A stretch of 30,393 nt of DNA from Limousia pullorum (GTDB taxonomy: Bacteria > Bacillota > Clostridia > Oscillospirales > Acutalibacteraceae): positions 1 to 30,393 of the forward strand of contig DVNG01000085.1 of the NCBI GenBank assembly GCA_018714545.1, written 5' to 3'. The notes beneath the pieces are model-generated. The model was given only the letters and a program-made list of their open reading frames with translations. It did not search any database and was not told the origin of the DNA. A program made the position numbers and the translations under genes. Shown here piece by piece: positions 1-6,160 of this stretch. Each line of letters begins with the position of its first letter. The stretch's first letter is position 1.

Positions 1-348
1 AGTAACAATGTACATATTTTTATTGAAATAATCCTTGCTGCCGGCATATGCATACAAGAGAGAAAATCCGTATTTAACGGTCTTTGAACCGAAAAATTTC
101 ATTGCCATTCCATGGACAAGTTCATGCAATACCAAGTAGATAAACATGCCGGCAAATATAATTATAATTTTTACAATGTCAAAATACAGAAAATATTCTC
201 TTGTAGTAACCACGCCGGCGATTATTCCCATTACAGCGGCAACAGCCAAAGCGGCTATATTTATTCTAAGCGCAAGCTTTTTATCCTTTTGCAAATCCAA
301 GGATAAAATCCTTCTGTAGCCCTGCGGCAATTCAGATAAGCATTTCAT
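1..348 (-). CDS. Partial DUF3267-type membrane zinc metallopeptidase
   Basis: The first 116 codons of a minus-strand gene are present; the rest lies beyond the window edge. The translation has two hydrophobic segments (about residues 30-47 and 57-74) followed directly by HELVH at 75-79, the HExxH zinc-binding signature of membrane zincins. This arrangement, a short cytoplasmic N-terminus and a helix running into HExxH, fits the DUF3267 putative zincin family. I start at ATG 348 because GAGGG lies about 8 bases upstream; an in-frame ATG at 363 lacks a ribosome site. The gene follows the TIM-barrel gene by 27 bases in the same direction, so the two are probably cotranscribed. The substrate is unknown, and the third zinc ligand is not in view. 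Confidence 0.75.
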   Translation of the reverse strand, partial: MKCLSELPQGYRRILSLDLQKDKKLALRINIAALAVAAVMGIIAGVVTTREYFLYFDIVKIIIIFAGMFIYLVLHELVHGMAMKFFGSKTVKYGFSLLYAYAGSKDYFNKNMYIVT

Positions 349-375
349 TGTTCTAACCCTCATATTTAAAACAAA

Positions 376-1308
376 TTATTTTTCTCTCGCAAGTGACTGA
401 GCCATTCTGTGGTAAGTGTGTCTTATTCCCCTTATAGCCACACTGTAAGCCATAATATTTTCAGGCAGAGCCATTCCCACATAACCTGAATCGCCTATAT
501 GGTGAATATCTGTTCCTGTCATCTTACACTCAAGGGCAATTCTCTTTATTGTGTCTGTGTCTGCGCCCTCCTGTGATGTTCCTATAGATGTTATTGTGAG
601 CTTTCCAAGGCTGTGGGCATAGCTTACAAGTCCTCTGATATACTCTGTAGTGATACCCGGAACTGTTCCCGGCGCAGGCAGAAGAATAATATCTGCACCA
701 GCCTCGGCAAAGCTTTTTATATCATCCTTGGTTATAATATTTTCTCCGCCCTCTCCAACAATACCGGAAGCGTGCATTTTTCCTGCGCAAAGAGCAATTC
801 TATCCCCGACTCTTTCGGAAATTGATTTCAGAGAATCTACAATAGCCTTATTGCTTACGCCGTTTCCCGGATTGCCGGTGAGAACAATCATATCAACGCC
901 CATATCTGCGGCAATTTCAGCATTATCTGCTGTTGCATATCTTCCTGCACTCATTTCCCACAGGGTTTCTGCGTTTTCCTTTGCGGCTTCATCGTCAACA
1001 GGTTCAAGGTTTATTCCCACCATTCTTCCTGTAAGTCTTTTAACCTCTCTCACAGTGTCCTCCGGCTTTACTTTAGGCAGAGCCATTATATTTGGTGTTC
1101 TCACGTCAAACATATTTAAAAGTATCAAATCTGCCCCCATAGAAGCTGCAAACTCTGCATTTGTAACATCTGTAAGCAGAGGTATTGTAACGCCGATAGT
1201 TTCAGAAGCAAGTACTCTGCCCTCGCTTCCTGCTATAGCGGATAAAAACTCGTCCTTTGTAAGATTTATAAGCTCCTGTGGAACCATATTCAAAATTCTT
1301 TTTGCCAA
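376..1308 (-). CDS. TIM-barrel protein, DUF7916-like (uncharacterised)
   Basis: 310 residues with no signal peptide or membrane segment. The sequence alternates beta-strand/alpha-helix units typical of a (beta/alpha)8 barrel: strand-like segments ADLILLNMFDV, MVGINLEP, VDMIVLTGNPG, DRIALCAGK and ADIILLPAPGTVPG occur at regular spacing. The conserved glycines and the VPGI loop recall phosphate-binding barrels. I place it in the family often labelled DUF7916 or, misleadingly, 'HAD-like hydrolase' or 'PEP phosphonomutase'; the reaction is unknown. The start is supported by AAGGAGGAATT just upstream of ATG 1308. It is transcribed divergently from dfx and is followed by the truncated zincin gene. 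Family assignment is from memory of the family's appearance, so moderate. Confidence 0.8.
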   Translation of the reverse strand: MAKRILNMVPQELINLTKDEFLSAIAGSEGRVLASETIGVTIPLLTDVTNAEFAASMGADLILLNMFDVRTPNIMALPKVKPEDTVREVKRLTGRMVGINLEPVDDEAAKENAETLWEMSAGRYATADNAEIAADMGVDMIVLTGNPGNGVSNKAIVDSLKSISERVGDRIALCAGKMHASGIVGEGGENIITKDDIKSFAEAGADIILLPAPGTVPGITTEYIRGLVSYAHSLGKLTITSIGTSQEGADTDTIKRIALECKMTGTDIHHIGDSGYVGMALPENIMAYSVAIRGIRHTYHRMAQSLAREK

Positions 1309-1343
1309 TTTTAATTCCTCCTTAATGTGGATTTTTTATTTTA

Positions 1344-1352
1344 ATTATACCA
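1344..1352 (-). promoter_or_regulatory. Extended -10 promoter of the TIM-barrel gene
   Basis: On the minus strand TGGTATAAT forms an extended -10 (TG-N-TATAAT) about 35 bases before the start codon. No good -35 is visible at 16-18 bases upstream, consistent with an extended -10 promoter or one needing an activator. A perfect palindrome lies just upstream at 1377-1394. Confidence 0.6.
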
Positions 1353-1376
1353 TAACGCAGACTTAACGTACAGCTT

Positions 1377-1394
1377 TTATTATGTCCATAATAA
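1377..1394. promoter_or_regulatory. Perfect 18-bp palindrome, candidate operator
   Basis: TTATTATG-TC-CATAATAA is a perfect inverted repeat (8 bp arms, 2-bp centre). It lies between the two divergent promoters, just upstream of the expected -35 of the TIM-barrel gene and about 58 bases upstream of the dfx -35. Its AT-rich symmetric form resembles binding sites of Fur/PerR-type or other dimeric regulators, but it does not match one family exactly. Confidence 0.45.
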
Positions 1395-1451
1395 CCGAAA
1401 AAACTGCTTTAATTTTTCACATATAAGATAAGTAAAAATCAAATAATCTTA

Positions 1452-1480
1452 TTGTAATTTTCACATAATTAGACTATAAT
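1452..1480 (+). promoter_or_regulatory. dfx promoter
   Basis: TTGTAA (1452-1457), a 17-base spacer and a perfect TATAAT (1475-1480) form a strong sigma-A type promoter 60 bases before the dfx start codon. A ribosome site AAAGGAGG sits at 1524-1531. Confidence 0.8.
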
Positions 1481-1539
1481 AAAAATGTAACAAAAAACCA
1501 AAATATATGTAAGACTCAAAATTAAAGGAGGATAATAAC

Positions 1540-1920
1540 ATGAAACAAAGATTTTTTAAATGTGAACACTGCGGTAACATCATCGCATTTGTAGAGGACA
1601 AAGGTGTTCCTGTTGTATGTTGCGGAGAGAAAATGAAGGAAATCATTCCTGGTTCTACAGACGCTGCAACAGAAAAGCACGTTCCTGTTATCGCTGTTGA
1701 CGGTAAGAAAGTAACAGTAACAGTCGGCGAAGTTCCACACCCAATGGCTGAAGAGCATTTTATTGAGTGGATTTCCATAGAAACAAAAGAAGGCAACCAG
1801 CGCAAAGAGCTCAAGCCGGGCGCAGAACCAAAGGCAGAATTTGTTCTCTGTGACACAGACGAAGTTATCTCTGCTTTCGCATACTGCAACCTCCACGGCC
1901 TTTGGAAAGCTGACAAATAA
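1540..1920 (+). CDS. dfx: Desulfoferrodoxin / superoxide reductase (2Fe type)
   Basis: 126 residues, the usual length of class I (two-iron) superoxide reductases, which reduce superoxide to peroxide in the cytoplasm of anaerobes. The N-terminal desulforedoxin-like module has Cys8 and Cys11 (CEHC) and Cys27-Cys28 for the rubredoxin-like iron. The catalytic neelaredoxin module carries the Glu-Lys-His triad (E46 K47 H48), H67 (HPM), H73 (HFIEWI), C116 and H119 (CNLHG), matching the four-His one-Cys catalytic iron site. All expected ligands are present, so it should be active. The start follows AAAGGAGG by 8 bases. It is monocistronic by context: its own consensus promoter lies upstream and a repeat array begins 7 bases after the stop. 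Oxidative-stress control is likely but not shown. Confidence 0.95.
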   Translation: MKQRFFKCEHCGNIIAFVEDKGVPVVCCGEKMKEIIPGSTDAATEKHVPVIAVDGKKVTVTVGEVPHPMAEEHFIEWISIETKEGNQRKELKPGAEPKAEFVLCDTDEVISAFAYCNLHGLWKADK

Positions 1921-1926
1921 TACTTT

Positions 1927-1980
1927 TATATCCGCCTTGGATGGGTTCATCTGGAGGATTACCTCCGCCATGCGGCGGGG
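1927..1980 (+). repeat. Repeat head, copy A (paired with 4968-5020)
   Basis: This 54-base segment starts with TATATCCGCCTTGGA and ends with GCGGCGGGG. It matches 4968-5020 at nearly every base. It holds two overlapping small hairpins: GGAGG-atta-CCTCC (1953-1966) and CCGCC-atg-c-GGCGG (1965-1977). It lies 7 bases after the dfx stop and may also act as its transcript end, although no T-run follows. Confidence 0.75.
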
Positions 1981-1981
1981 T

Positions 1982-2176
1982 TAAGTTTGTTTTCCTGACT
2001 GGGAGTGGTTTACTCTATCAGAGGTGTGATTATAGTTCAATCTAAAAAACACCATATATCAGGACTAAGTTTGTTTTCCTGACTGGGAGTGGCTTACTCT
2101 ATCAGAGGTATGATTATAGTTCAATCTAAAAAACACCATATGTCAGGACTAAGTTTGTTTTCTGACTTGGAACCGT
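1982..2176 (+). repeat. 84-bp tandem repeat, 2.3 copies
   Basis: Units begin at 1982, 2066 and 2150, each opening TAAGTTTGTTTTCC (the third lacks one C). The two full units (1982-2065 and 2066-2149) differ at only three positions; the third stops after about 27 bases. Each junction contains GTCAGGA or ATCAGGA facing TCCTGAC across a short loop, giving a hairpin at the unit boundary. The units are direct and contiguous with no unique spacers. No coding frame is supported. Confidence 0.85.
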
Positions 2177-2201
2177 TCATTTATATTTTTTAGAAAAGCT
2201 A

Positions 2202-2245
2202 AAACTGCCGGAAAAGTTTTTACACTTTCCGGCAGTTTATTTTTT
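2202..2245. terminator. Strong intrinsic terminator hairpin
   Basis: AAACTGCCGGAAAAG (2202-2216) pairs with CTTTCCGGCAGTTT (2225-2238), a 14-bp stem with one bulged A. On the plus strand it is followed by a T-rich run. On the minus strand it follows the end of the ABC operon, where the downstream bases are less T-rich. It probably serves converging transcripts. Confidence 0.7.
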
Positions 2246-2324
2246 ATCTTTTTTTATAAAGCAGGTATCTTATTATAGCCAAAACGATTACACCGCCTGC
2301 TATCCAGCAAAATATATACTCCAT
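2244..2324 (-). CDS. Putative 26-residue single-pass membrane peptide
   Basis: A short frame from ATG 2324 to TAA 2244 encodes 26 residues: MEYIFCWIAGG, then a hydrophobic run VIVLAII, ending RYLLYKKR. The sequence is a plausible single membrane helix of about 18 residues with a positive C-terminus (cytoplasmic by the positive-inside rule). A clear ribosome site, CGGAGG (2331-2336), lies 6 bases before the ATG. It begins 15 bases after the second permease stop and precedes the operon's terminator hairpin. This position and the good ribosome site argue for translation. I know no family for it; chance occurrence of so short a frame cannot be excluded. Confidence 0.5.
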   Translation of the reverse strand: MEYIFCWIAGGVIVLAIIRYLLYKKR

Positions 2325-2339
2325 AAAACGCCTCCGAAA

Positions 2340-2999
2340 TCAAAGCTCACGTTTTTTCATTATTCTGACGCTCATCATATAGGATATTGCAAGTATAATA
2401 ACAGTCCCAAAAATTCCCGCCGCTGTCATAAGCACCATATTTTTCATAATCTCGTTTACAAAGAAATTCAATGTCTCTTCACTGTAATTTCTCAGCACCA
2501 AAATCATTGCCGCAAGCACCAGCATACTTCCGATTATAATGCACATAAGAACAGCCTTTCCGTTTATAGAACCGAATTTCAGCTGTACAGGTATTAAAAC
2601 TGACATTAAAACAATCATAACCAGCCATAAAAGGCAAACTATAAGCATAAGTCCGTTAACATCCAAAGTATCTCCCTTTAAAAAGGTTACAGCCGTTACA
2701 ACAGCTATTGAAACTACTACACCTAAAATAAGGCTTACAACACCCAGCAGGTATTTGCTTTTGACATATTCTTTCCTGCTGACCGGCATTGTCATCAAAA
2801 AAGACGTGCCGTTTTCCATATCATCAAAGCTTATGGTTGTTGTAAGCAGAGAAATAACCATAACTGCAACATATGCGAATAAATACACCGCCAGTCGGGT
2901 TTTTGAGAAAGCAGCCATAGACACTAAAATCGGAATAAATAGAAAAACATTTTTATTGCTGAATATAATCCTTATATCCTTTATTATAAGACCTTTCAT
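2340..2999 (-). CDS. ABC-2 type transporter permease (second copy)
   Basis: 219 residues with about six hydrophobic segments (around 18-38, 40-55, 85-108, 118-134, 150-170, 190-210). It belongs to the ABC2_membrane_5-like permeases that partner YtrB-type ATPases. It is a clear paralogue of the gene at 3025-3684: the same length, the same opening MKGL-x-IKD, the conserved SFLMT-x-PVSRK-x-YV loop after the second helix, and identical last residues IMKKREL. It follows that gene by 25 bases. The pair probably forms the heterodimeric membrane channel for the ATPase at 3681-4529. The substrate is unknown; related operons handle peptide antibiotics or membrane-active peptides. Confidence 0.85.
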   Translation of the reverse strand: MKGLIIKDIRIIFSNKNVFLFIPILVSMAAFSKTRLAVYLFAYVAVMVISLLTTTISFDDMENGTSFLMTMPVSRKEYVKSKYLLGVVSLILGVVVSIAVVTAVTFLKGDTLDVNGLMLIVCLLWLVMIVLMSVLIPVQLKFGSINGKAVLMCIIIGSMLVLAAMILVLRNYSEETLNFFVNEIMKNMVLMTAAGIFGTVIILAISYMMSVRIMKKREL

Positions 3000-3024
3000 T
3001 TATTCTCACCGCCAGTCTTTTCTA

Positions 3025-3684
3025 TCAAAGCTCACGTTTTTTCATTATACGATTGCTTATTGCGTAGGAAAGGCACAAAAGAAGTGCAACTACCAAAACG
3101 CTTATAACAGTTGACATAACAGCATTTCCCAGAATTACAGTTTCAAGAAACCAGTTCAAATCTAAATTAAATACCTCTAAAAGCTGAATAGCTCCGAAAG
3201 CACCTGCAACACTCAAAATAACCACTGCAAAGAGAACCACTCTTCCATGTTCTCCTCCAAATTTAAACTGAATGGGCAGTAAAATTGATATAAAAACAAG
3301 CATCATGAAAAATATCACGGCACAGGAAAATACCAGCTCGTTAAAATCAACCTGACCCTTTTTCAGCATATTTATAGCTACATTCAGAACCACAGACAAC
3401 AAAATACCACAAAGCTCGGCAACAACAGCGAATACATATTTTCCCCTTACGTAATCCTTTCGGCTCACCGGAAGAGTCATCAAAAATGATATACATCTGT
3501 CGTAATCGTCATAGCTGATTGTTGTAACAACCAGAGTTGTAAAAAGGATTGATATATAGGAGGTTACAAAAGCTGATATAGCCACATCGGTAAAGGCAAC
3601 CATACCCATAATCACAAGTATAACTAAAAACATACTCTTGTTGCTAAGTATGATTTTTAAATCCTTAATTAACAGGCCTTTCAT
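3025..3684 (-). CDS. ABC-2 type transporter permease (first copy)
   Basis: 219 residues, about six membrane segments, with the signature loop SFLMTLPVSRKDYVRGKY (residues about 66-83) between helices two and three. Its ATG overlaps the TGA of the ATPase gene by four bases, so translation is coupled. The C-terminal IMKKREL and 24 bases of DNA over the stop codon are identical to those of the downstream permease, showing tandem duplication followed by divergence elsewhere. It is expected to pair with that paralogue and the upstream ATPase as an exporter under GntR control. Confidence 0.85.
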   Translation of the reverse strand: MKGLLIKDLKIILSNKSMFLVILVIMGMVAFTDVAISAFVTSYISILFTTLVVTTISYDDYDRCISFLMTLPVSRKDYVRGKYVFAVVAELCGILLSVVLNVAINMLKKGQVDFNELVFSCAVIFFMMLVFISILLPIQFKFGGEHGRVVLFAVVILSVAGAFGAIQLLEVFNLDLNWFLETVILGNAVMSTVISVLVVALLLCLSYAISNRIMKKREL

Positions 3685-4529
3685 GGATTTTCACCGCCTA
3701 TCATCATTGTAATGACGCTGTCAATTCCTCCACGCTCCACAACTATTCCCGGATAATTATCCAGATAGAACTGTTTTTCATCGGTAAGACAGCTGACGCC
3801 GAAGTTTTCTTTTTTAATCTTCAAAATATGTGATTTATCAAGCTTTCTGTATTCTTCATCCCTGAGCTTTAATATTCCGTAACTGCTCAAAATAACGTCG
3901 GTATCCTGATGAAGAATAATTTTTCCGTTATCTATCATGTATATATCGTCGCATAAACCTTCCAAATCTCCGGAAATATGGGAGCTTATAAGTATCGCTC
4001 TCTCCCCCTGCTCCATATATTCCCTGAGCATATCAATTATACTTTCCCTTGCCATAACATCCATGCCTGCGGTTGGCTCGTCTAAAATCAGCAAATCCGC
4101 ATTGTGTGTTATGGCGATAATCAACTTAAGCCTTGCTTTCATACCTGTGGAAAACTCTTTTATTTTCTTATTCAGAGGCAGTTTCATCTGTTTGCATTTT
4201 TTCAAAAAGTCTTCCTTATCAAACTGTGAATAAACAGCGGACAAAACAGGTATTATATCATTTACCTTTAATTCTCCGGAAAAACCGCTGTCCGAAAGCA
4301 AAACGCCTATTTTTTCCTTATCCTTTGACTTAAAATCGGAAAGCTTCTTTCCGAAAATCTCAATTTCTCCCCCGTCAACAGAAATAAGTCCCAAAACGCT
4401 TTTAAAAGCCGTGGTTTTTCCGGCTCCGTTTCTTCCCACAAGACCTGTTACATACCCTGGCTTGATTTCCAATGTGCAGTCCAGAGTAAAGTCCCTGTAA
4501 TTCTTTTTTACGCTTGTCATTTTAAGCAT
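3681..4529 (-). CDS. ABC transporter ATP-binding protein (YtrB-like)
   Basis: 282 residues. Walker A GRNGAGKTT (32-40), a variant signature FSTGM (126-130) where most have LSGGQ, Walker B LLILDEP (146-152) with the catalytic Glu, and the switch His at 184 (SSHI). The FSTGM form is typical of ABC-2 exporter ATPases. A C-terminal extension of about 70 residues follows the nucleotide-binding domain. It starts 2 bases after the gntR stop and its stop overlaps the first permease, so gntR-ATPase-permease-permease is one operon. The likely job is export or removal of a membrane-active compound, inferred from the YtrA/PmtR-type context. Confidence 0.9.
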   Translation of the reverse strand: MLKMTSVKKNYRDFTLDCTLEIKPGYVTGLVGRNGAGKTTAFKSVLGLISVDGGEIEIFGKKLSDFKSKDKEKIGVLLSDSGFSGELKVNDIIPVLSAVYSQFDKEDFLKKCKQMKLPLNKKIKEFSTGMKARLKLIIAITHNADLLILDEPTAGMDVMARESIIDMLREYMEQGERAILISSHISGDLEGLCDDIYMIDNGKIILHQDTDVILSSYGILKLRDEEYRKLDKSHILKIKKENFGVSCLTDEKQFYLDNYPGIVVERGGIDSVITMMIGGENP

Positions 4530-4531
4530 AG

Positions 4532-4903
4532 TTACTCCTCCAATACAAGCAGGAACAAATCTTTAAGTTCCCGGTCACTCATAGAGCAGCTTCTGCCCTT
4601 TCGGACGGCCGTTTCCATCAGAGCTTCCACCTCTTTTTTCTGTTCTTCCAACAGGATCTGCTGATTTGCGCCGGCTACAAAGCTTCCCTTTCCGTGAACA
4701 GTTACAACAAAACCGCTTTGTTCCAAAGTGTCGTAAGCTTTTTTAACCGTCAGTGCGCTTATCTTCAATTCCTTTGCCAAAGAACGAACAGAAGGCAGCA
4801 TAGTGTCAATCTTCAGTGTTCCATCTGTTATCATAGCCTTAATCTGATTTACAATCTGCTCATATATAGGCTGTACAGATGAATTATTTATAATTATCTT
4901 CAA
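4532..4903 (-). CDS. GntR family regulator, YtrA subfamily
   Basis: 123 residues. An N-terminal winged helix (about 10-75) has the GntR pattern PIYEQIVNQIK, then LPSVRSLAKELKISALTVKKAYDTLEQSG and the wing GKGSFVAG. A short C-terminal helical tail of about 45 residues replaces a large ligand domain, which defines the YtrA subfamily. The start is TTG at 4903, preceded by AGGAGGG at 9 bases; no ATG fits. It heads the ABC operon and probably represses its own promoter through the decamer repeats at 4921-4950. Loss of repression by membrane-active compounds is known for YtrA/PmtR homologues and is only inferred here. Confidence 0.9.
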   Translation of the reverse strand: MKIIINNSSVQPIYEQIVNQIKAMITDGTLKIDTMLPSVRSLAKELKISALTVKKAYDTLEQSGFVVTVHGKGSFVAGANQQILLEEQKKEVEALMETAVRKGRSCSMSDRELKDLFLLVLEE

Positions 4904-4920
4904 TGTATATTTCCCTCCTG

Positions 4921-4950
4921 TTCTATAAACAGTATATAACAGTATATAAC
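4921..4950 (-). promoter_or_regulatory. Candidate GntR operator: 10-bp direct repeats
   Basis: On the minus strand GTTATATACT occurs twice in a row (4950-4931) and is followed by a degenerate third copy, GTTTATAGAA (4930-4921). The repeats cover the -10 box and the likely start point. Ten-base periodicity puts the copies on one face of the helix. Placement fits autorepression by the first gene of the operon. Confidence 0.55.
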
Positions 4951-4959
4951 ACTTGTCAA
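4931..4959 (-). promoter_or_regulatory. gntR-ABC operon promoter
   Basis: On the minus strand TTGACA (4954-4959), a 17-base spacer and TATACT (4931-4936) match the sigma-A consensus. The ribosome site AGGAGGG and TTG start follow within about 30 bases, so the leader is short. Confidence 0.8.
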
Positions 4960-4967
4960 GATTTTTT

Positions 4968-5020
4968 TATATCCGCCTTGGAAAAGTTCATCTGGAGGAT
5001 TACCTCCGTTATGCGGCGGG
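4968..5020 (+). repeat. Repeat head, copy B (paired with 1927-1980)
   Basis: Opens TATATCCGCCTTGGA and ends GCGGCGGG like copy A, including the GGAGG-atta-CCTCC hairpin (4994-5007). Differences cluster at two short patches (ATGGG/AAAAG and CC/TT before ATGCGG). It sits just upstream of the gntR promoter, on the opposite strand from copy A's gene context, so its association with a particular gene is weak. Confidence 0.75.
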
Positions 5021-5160
5021 TTTAACTTCGTTTTCCTGACTAAGAGTGGCTTGCCCTATCATAGGTGTGGTTTTTGTGACTATAAAATGATTTAACTTTA
5101 TTTTCCTAATTGAGAACGGCTTACTCTACCAAAGGAATAATTTATGTAACTATAAAACAA
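5021..5160 (+). repeat. Two degenerate ~70-bp tandem units related to the 84-bp array
   Basis: Units start at 5021 and 5091, each opening TTTAACTT and containing TTTTCCT, then (G/A)AG(A)-GGCTT(A/G)C, CTA and ending near AACTATAAAA. The first half of each unit aligns with the 84-bp unit at 1982 (the GTTTTCCTGACT and GAGTGGCTT blocks), but the second half differs. No coding frame is supported. The remainder of the gap to 5300 is AT-rich apart from the hairpin at 5151-5202. Confidence 0.6.
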
Positions 5161-5202
5161 TACCCATGGTTCAATCATAAAAACCGTGGGTATTGTTTTA
5201 TA
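5151..5202. terminator. Long hairpin, 21-bp stem
   Basis: TATAAAACAATACCCATGGTT (split here as TATAAAACAA and TACCCATGGTT, 5151-5171) pairs with 5182-5202 over 21 positions with one G-T wobble and a 10-base loop. The AT-rich lower stem supplies U-runs on either strand, so it could terminate transcription in both directions. The near-perfect length is more than a terminator needs; a folded RNA or small mobile relic is possible. Confidence 0.5.
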
Positions 5203-5307
5203 ATCAACTTAGTTTAAATAATTTATTAAAAAACTTTTAACTCAAAAATAAAAATATAAACCCCATCGAAAGCGAGCCATTCTAAAATTTAAAATAGAAG
5301 GTTTCGC

Positions 5308-5353
5308 CCGACCTGTGCAGAACTTTACCAATAGTAGAACATTTGCAGGTCGG
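5308..5353 (-). repeat. Stem-loop element D
   Basis: CCGACCTG (5308-5315) pairs with CAGGTCGG (5346-5353) across a 30-base loop. Read on the minus strand it begins TATATCCGACCTGCAAATG and ends CAGGTCGGGCG, parallel in layout to element C beside it and to the repeat heads A and B. Confidence 0.55.
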
Positions 5354-5360
5354 ATATAAA

Positions 5361-5415
5361 AAAATCGCCCGCCTTGAAACGACGTTTATTTCATAGCTAA
5401 ACCTTTGCAAGGCGG
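5361..5415 (-). terminator. Stem-loop element C, probable radC terminator
   Basis: CCGCCTTG (5369-5376) pairs with CAAGGCGG (5408-5415) across a 31-base loop. On the minus strand the stem begins 8 bases after the radC stop and is followed by GCGATTTTTTT, so it has the form of an intrinsic terminator, although the loop is unusually large. Confidence 0.6.
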
Positions 5416-5422
5416 AAATAAA

Positions 5423-6121
5423 TTAGTCGGCAAAAGAGAAGTCGCCCATTCTGGCCATGCAGTCGCAGATTGATAGGTATTCGTCGCCGGCGATTATTAT
5501 GTGGTCTAAAAGTGATAAACTCATAGTTTCGAGCTTTTCGGAAAGAGTGTAAGTCACGTCTATGTCTTTTTCCGAGGGCAAAACACTGCCGCTGGGGTGA
5601 TTGTGGGCAAGGGCTACAGACTTAGCTCTGCTTAAAATAGCCAAGTTTATTATTTTTTCGTAAGGTACGGTTGCGGCGCTAAAGTTTCCGCTGGAAATAG
5701 GAACACAGCTTAACTCTCTGCCTTTGGCGTCTAAAAACAGCGCGACAATATATTCTTCTGTTCTGCCGATAAACTTATCCTGAAAATATTCGCCAAGCAT
5801 ATCCCTGGTGATAACCTGTCTTTTCTGCCTTTTGTCGTCGATGTAAATACGGGAAATTTTCGGAATCATGCTGATAAATACGGCGGCGTTTTTGCTCAAG
5901 CCAAAATCCATAAGCTGACTTATACTCGCATCAAAAACTCCTGCCAATGAACCGAAGTGGTCTATTAAACGGTGCGCTAATGGATTGGTGTCAACTCTTG
6001 GAACAGCATAAAAGAGTATCATCTCCAAGACCTCGTGAGGCTCAAAGATTTCAAGACCAAACTTTATGTATTTGTCTTTCATTCTTTCTCTGTGACCGCC
6101 GTGCTCATGCTTGTATGCCAT
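5423..6121 (-). CDS. radC: RadC family JAB-domain protein
   Basis: 232 residues, normal for the family. The N-terminal helix-hairpin-helix-like region (about 25-90) precedes the RadC/JAB1-MPN domain (about 105-228). The JAMM metal site is intact: HNHPSG at 173-178, with the downstream acidic residue in SEKDIDVT (D186), and the closing LLDHIIIAGDEYLSI strand. The biochemical role is unsettled; the old link to DNA repair is weak and the fold suggests a Zn-dependent hydrolase. GGGGG sits upstream of ATG 6121. It follows pyrE by 92 bases with a hairpin between, so it may be transcribed separately or by read-through. Confidence 0.93.
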   Translation of the reverse strand: MAYKHEHGGHRERMKDKYIKFGLEIFEPHEVLEMILFYAVPRVDTNPLAHRLIDHFGSLAGVFDASISQLMDFGLSKNAAVFISMIPKISRIYIDDKRQKRQVITRDMLGEYFQDKFIGRTEEYIVALFLDAKGRELSCVPISSGNFSAATVPYEKIINLAILSRAKSVALAHNHPSGSVLPSEKDIDVTYTLSEKLETMSLSLLDHIIIAGDEYLSICDCMARMGDFSFAD

Positions 6122-6160
6122 ATGCGCACCCCCGTTCTTATTTCATGACAATATAATCGA

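Noticed and set aside
650..1366. Long plus-strand open frame of 238 codons opposite the TIM-barrel gene
   Set aside because: It is a shadow of the minus-strand gene, lacks a ribosome site, and has low-complexity Ser/Ile/Pro composition with no family resemblance.
1951..1966. CTGGAGGATTACCTCC resembles the 16S rRNA 3' end
   Set aside because: The match is confined to the anti-Shine-Dalgarno core and is explained by a GGAGG/CCTCC hairpin; no other rRNA sequence is present.
1522..1971. Minus-strand frames opposite dfx (149 and 151 codons)
   Set aside because: dfx on the plus strand has promoter, ribosome site and all metal ligands; the opposite frames are Cys/Phe-rich shadows.
1982..2176. Possible CRISPR-like repeat array
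   Set aside because: Units are 84 bp, contiguous and nearly identical throughout, with no unique spacers and no cas genes nearby.
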